5,601 nucleotides of DNA from Pseudomonadota bacterium. Lineage in GTDB: Bacteria > Pseudomonadota > Alphaproteobacteria > Rhizobiales > Xanthobacteraceae. The notes under the pieces are model-generated. The model made no database searches and had not been told where the DNA came from. It saw nothing but the letters and a program-made list of their open reading frames with translations. The position numbers and the translations under genes were made by a program. Each line of letters begins with the position of its first letter. Position 1 is the stretch's first letter. Shown in pieces: positions 4,914 to 5,601 of the stretch. The stretch covers positions 1-5,601 of the forward strand of contig JAEWBW010000567.1 of the NCBI GenBank assembly GCA_023390955.1, in the 5' to 3' direction.

Positions 4914-4939
4914 GGAACATCCGGATGCGGCCGAACGTC
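4914..4939 (+). promoter_or_regulatory. Possible degenerate EcfG-type promoter for the last gene
   Basis: GGAAC at 4914-4918 is followed by 17 bases and CGTC at 4936-4939, one mismatch from the EcfG consensus GGAAC-N17-CGTT. It points toward the gene starting at 5054 and would give a leader of about 110 bases containing the hairpins at 5014-5043. A ten-base palindrome, CATCCGGATG (4918-4927), lies in the spacer. With one mismatch in the important -10 element this is only a candidate. Confidence 0.25.
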
Positions 4940-5013
4940 CGCTCCGCGCCTAAGAAGGCCCGGCATCCCGAGAATTCGCGCCTGCGTTTTAGCGAAGTCT
5001 TATAGGATTCACC

Positions 5014-5043
5014 TCTAGGTAGCGTCCCGACCTAGATGTCGGG
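5014..5043 (+). promoter_or_regulatory. Two overlapping, mutually exclusive stem-loops before the last gene
   Basis: TCTAGGT (5014-5020) pairs with ACCTAGA (5030-5036), and CCCGAC (5026-5031) pairs with GTCGGG (5038-5043). Both are perfect but share bases 5030-5031, so only one can form at a time. The second stem takes up the first three bases of the GGGAG ribosome-binding site at 5041-5045 of the gene starting at 5054. The layout is that of a simple leader switch; whether it acts as one is inference, and no known riboswitch class is recognised. Confidence 0.35.
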
Positions 5044-5053
5044 AGTGACCACG

Positions 5054-5601
5054 ATGGCGTTCGGCAAGCGTCAATCCGGAGTTGGTGCCACGGCACAAGC
5101 TCTCAATGTCGACATGGCGGCCGCATCAGGCCCGGCCGTCACCGAGACGGCCCAGCCGACCGGCAGCCCGATCCGCTGGTTCCTGGTTTTCATTGCCTGT
5201 GCCGCGATGCTGTACGGATTGCTCGTGAGCTATGGGCCGGACATCCTGCGCGACCAGCGCCTCTCCGGGACCTGGCAGCCTGCTTACGATCTGCGCGCCT
5301 CGGACGGCGAGTGCAAACGTACGAACTTCGTGATCACCTTCTGCAGCGCCAAGATCAGATCGGTCGCAAGGCCGGACCTGGCGCCGACGACTCATAAATT
5401 CTTCATGCTGTTTTCGGGCGGCGGCGGCGAGGCGCTGGTGCCGGTACGCTCGACCAAGGACCGCGCGGCGGTCTCGATCCACTACGCCGCCGAAGCAAAA
5501 CTCCTGAACCGGACGGTGTCGTTCGTTCTCTCGTTCGTCATCCTCATCCTGTTTGCCTTCGGCGCGATGCTGATGTTCCTGCGGGCGGCCAACCTCCGAG
5601 C
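5054..5601 (+). CDS. Unrecognised protein with two membrane segments (C-terminus beyond the window)
   Basis: The frame is open from the ATG at 5054 to the window end, giving 182 codons. It has a polar, Ala/Thr/Gly-rich N-terminal stretch of about 40 residues, a first membrane helix at about 41-61 (RWFLVFIACAAMLYGLLVSY), a central domain of about 90 residues, and a second, strongly hydrophobic helix at about 155-177 (SFVLSFVILILFAFGAMLMF). The central part contains two cysteines ten apart (Cys87 and Cys97) that could form a disulfide if it is periplasmic, plus a GGGGEALVPV turn. GGGAG lies eight bases before the ATG. An in-frame ATG at 5036 lacks a ribosome-binding site. Codon use is G/C-ending like the neighbours, so the gene is probably real. 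I cannot name a family. The leader contains overlapping hairpins and possibly a degenerate stress promoter. Confidence 0.75.
   Translation, partial: MAFGKRQSGVGATAQALNVDMAAASGPAVTETAQPTGSPIRWFLVFIACAAMLYGLLVSYGPDILRDQRLSGTWQPAYDLRASDGECKRTNFVITFCSAKIRSVARPDLAPTTHKFFMLFSGGGGEALVPVRSTKDRAAVSIHYAAEAKLLNRTVSFVLSFVILILFAFGAMLMFLRAANLR

Noticed and set aside
5126..5482. 118-residue minus-strand frame opposite the last gene
   Set aside because: Charged shadow frame without recognisable domain or ribosome-binding site; the plus frame has membrane segments and a ribosome-binding site and runs to the window end.

Overview
The window looks like chromosomal DNA from a GC-rich alphaproteobacterium, most likely Bradyrhizobium or a close relative. 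Three things suggest this: strong G/C preference at third codon positions in most genes, dispersed palindromic repeats built around GTAGAGCGAAGCG-type and CGTCATTGCG-type sequences, and an EcfG-type general-stress promoter. The assignment rests on pattern recognition, not on a database search.

Layout, left to right. (1) 1-773, minus: N-terminal 257 residues of a SAM-dependent methyltransferase of the dimerising O-methyltransferase type, cut by the window edge. (2) 774-1072: no intact gene. It holds a short frameshifted remnant of a VOC/glyoxalase-family gene (minus) and two stem-loops behind the next gene. (3) 1073-1345, minus: a small secreted, Met-rich, apparently disordered protein behind a GGAAC-N17-CGTT promoter. 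(4) 1621-1953, plus: an EmrE-type SMR efflux protein of exactly 110 residues, flanked on both sides by palindromic repeats of one family. (5) 2089-3036, minus: an EamA/DMT transporter, divergent from (6) 3137-3625, plus: an AsnC/Lrp-family regulator; the gap between them holds dyad symmetries that could be operators. (7) 3626-3828: a near-perfect 31-bp inverted repeat with short direct repeats around it. (8) 3829-4044, plus: a small putative two-helix membrane protein. (9) 4059-4847, minus: a class I methyltransferase of the Methyltransf_11/UbiE-like type. (10) 5054-5601, plus: start of an unrecognised protein with two membrane segments, cut by the window edge.

The genes look like independent transcription units, not one pathway: strands alternate and palindromes sit between them. 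Two local units make functional sense. One is the divergent regulator/transporter pair, where the Lrp-type protein probably controls the DMT exporter. The other is the stress promoter driving the small secreted protein. I see no phage, CRISPR, toxin-antitoxin, transposase, tRNA or rRNA gene, and no convincing undescribed multigene system. The points most worth checking are the stress-controlled Met-rich protein, the REP/BIME-like repeats around the SMR gene, the VOC remnant, and overlapping hairpins at the ribosome-binding site of the last gene.
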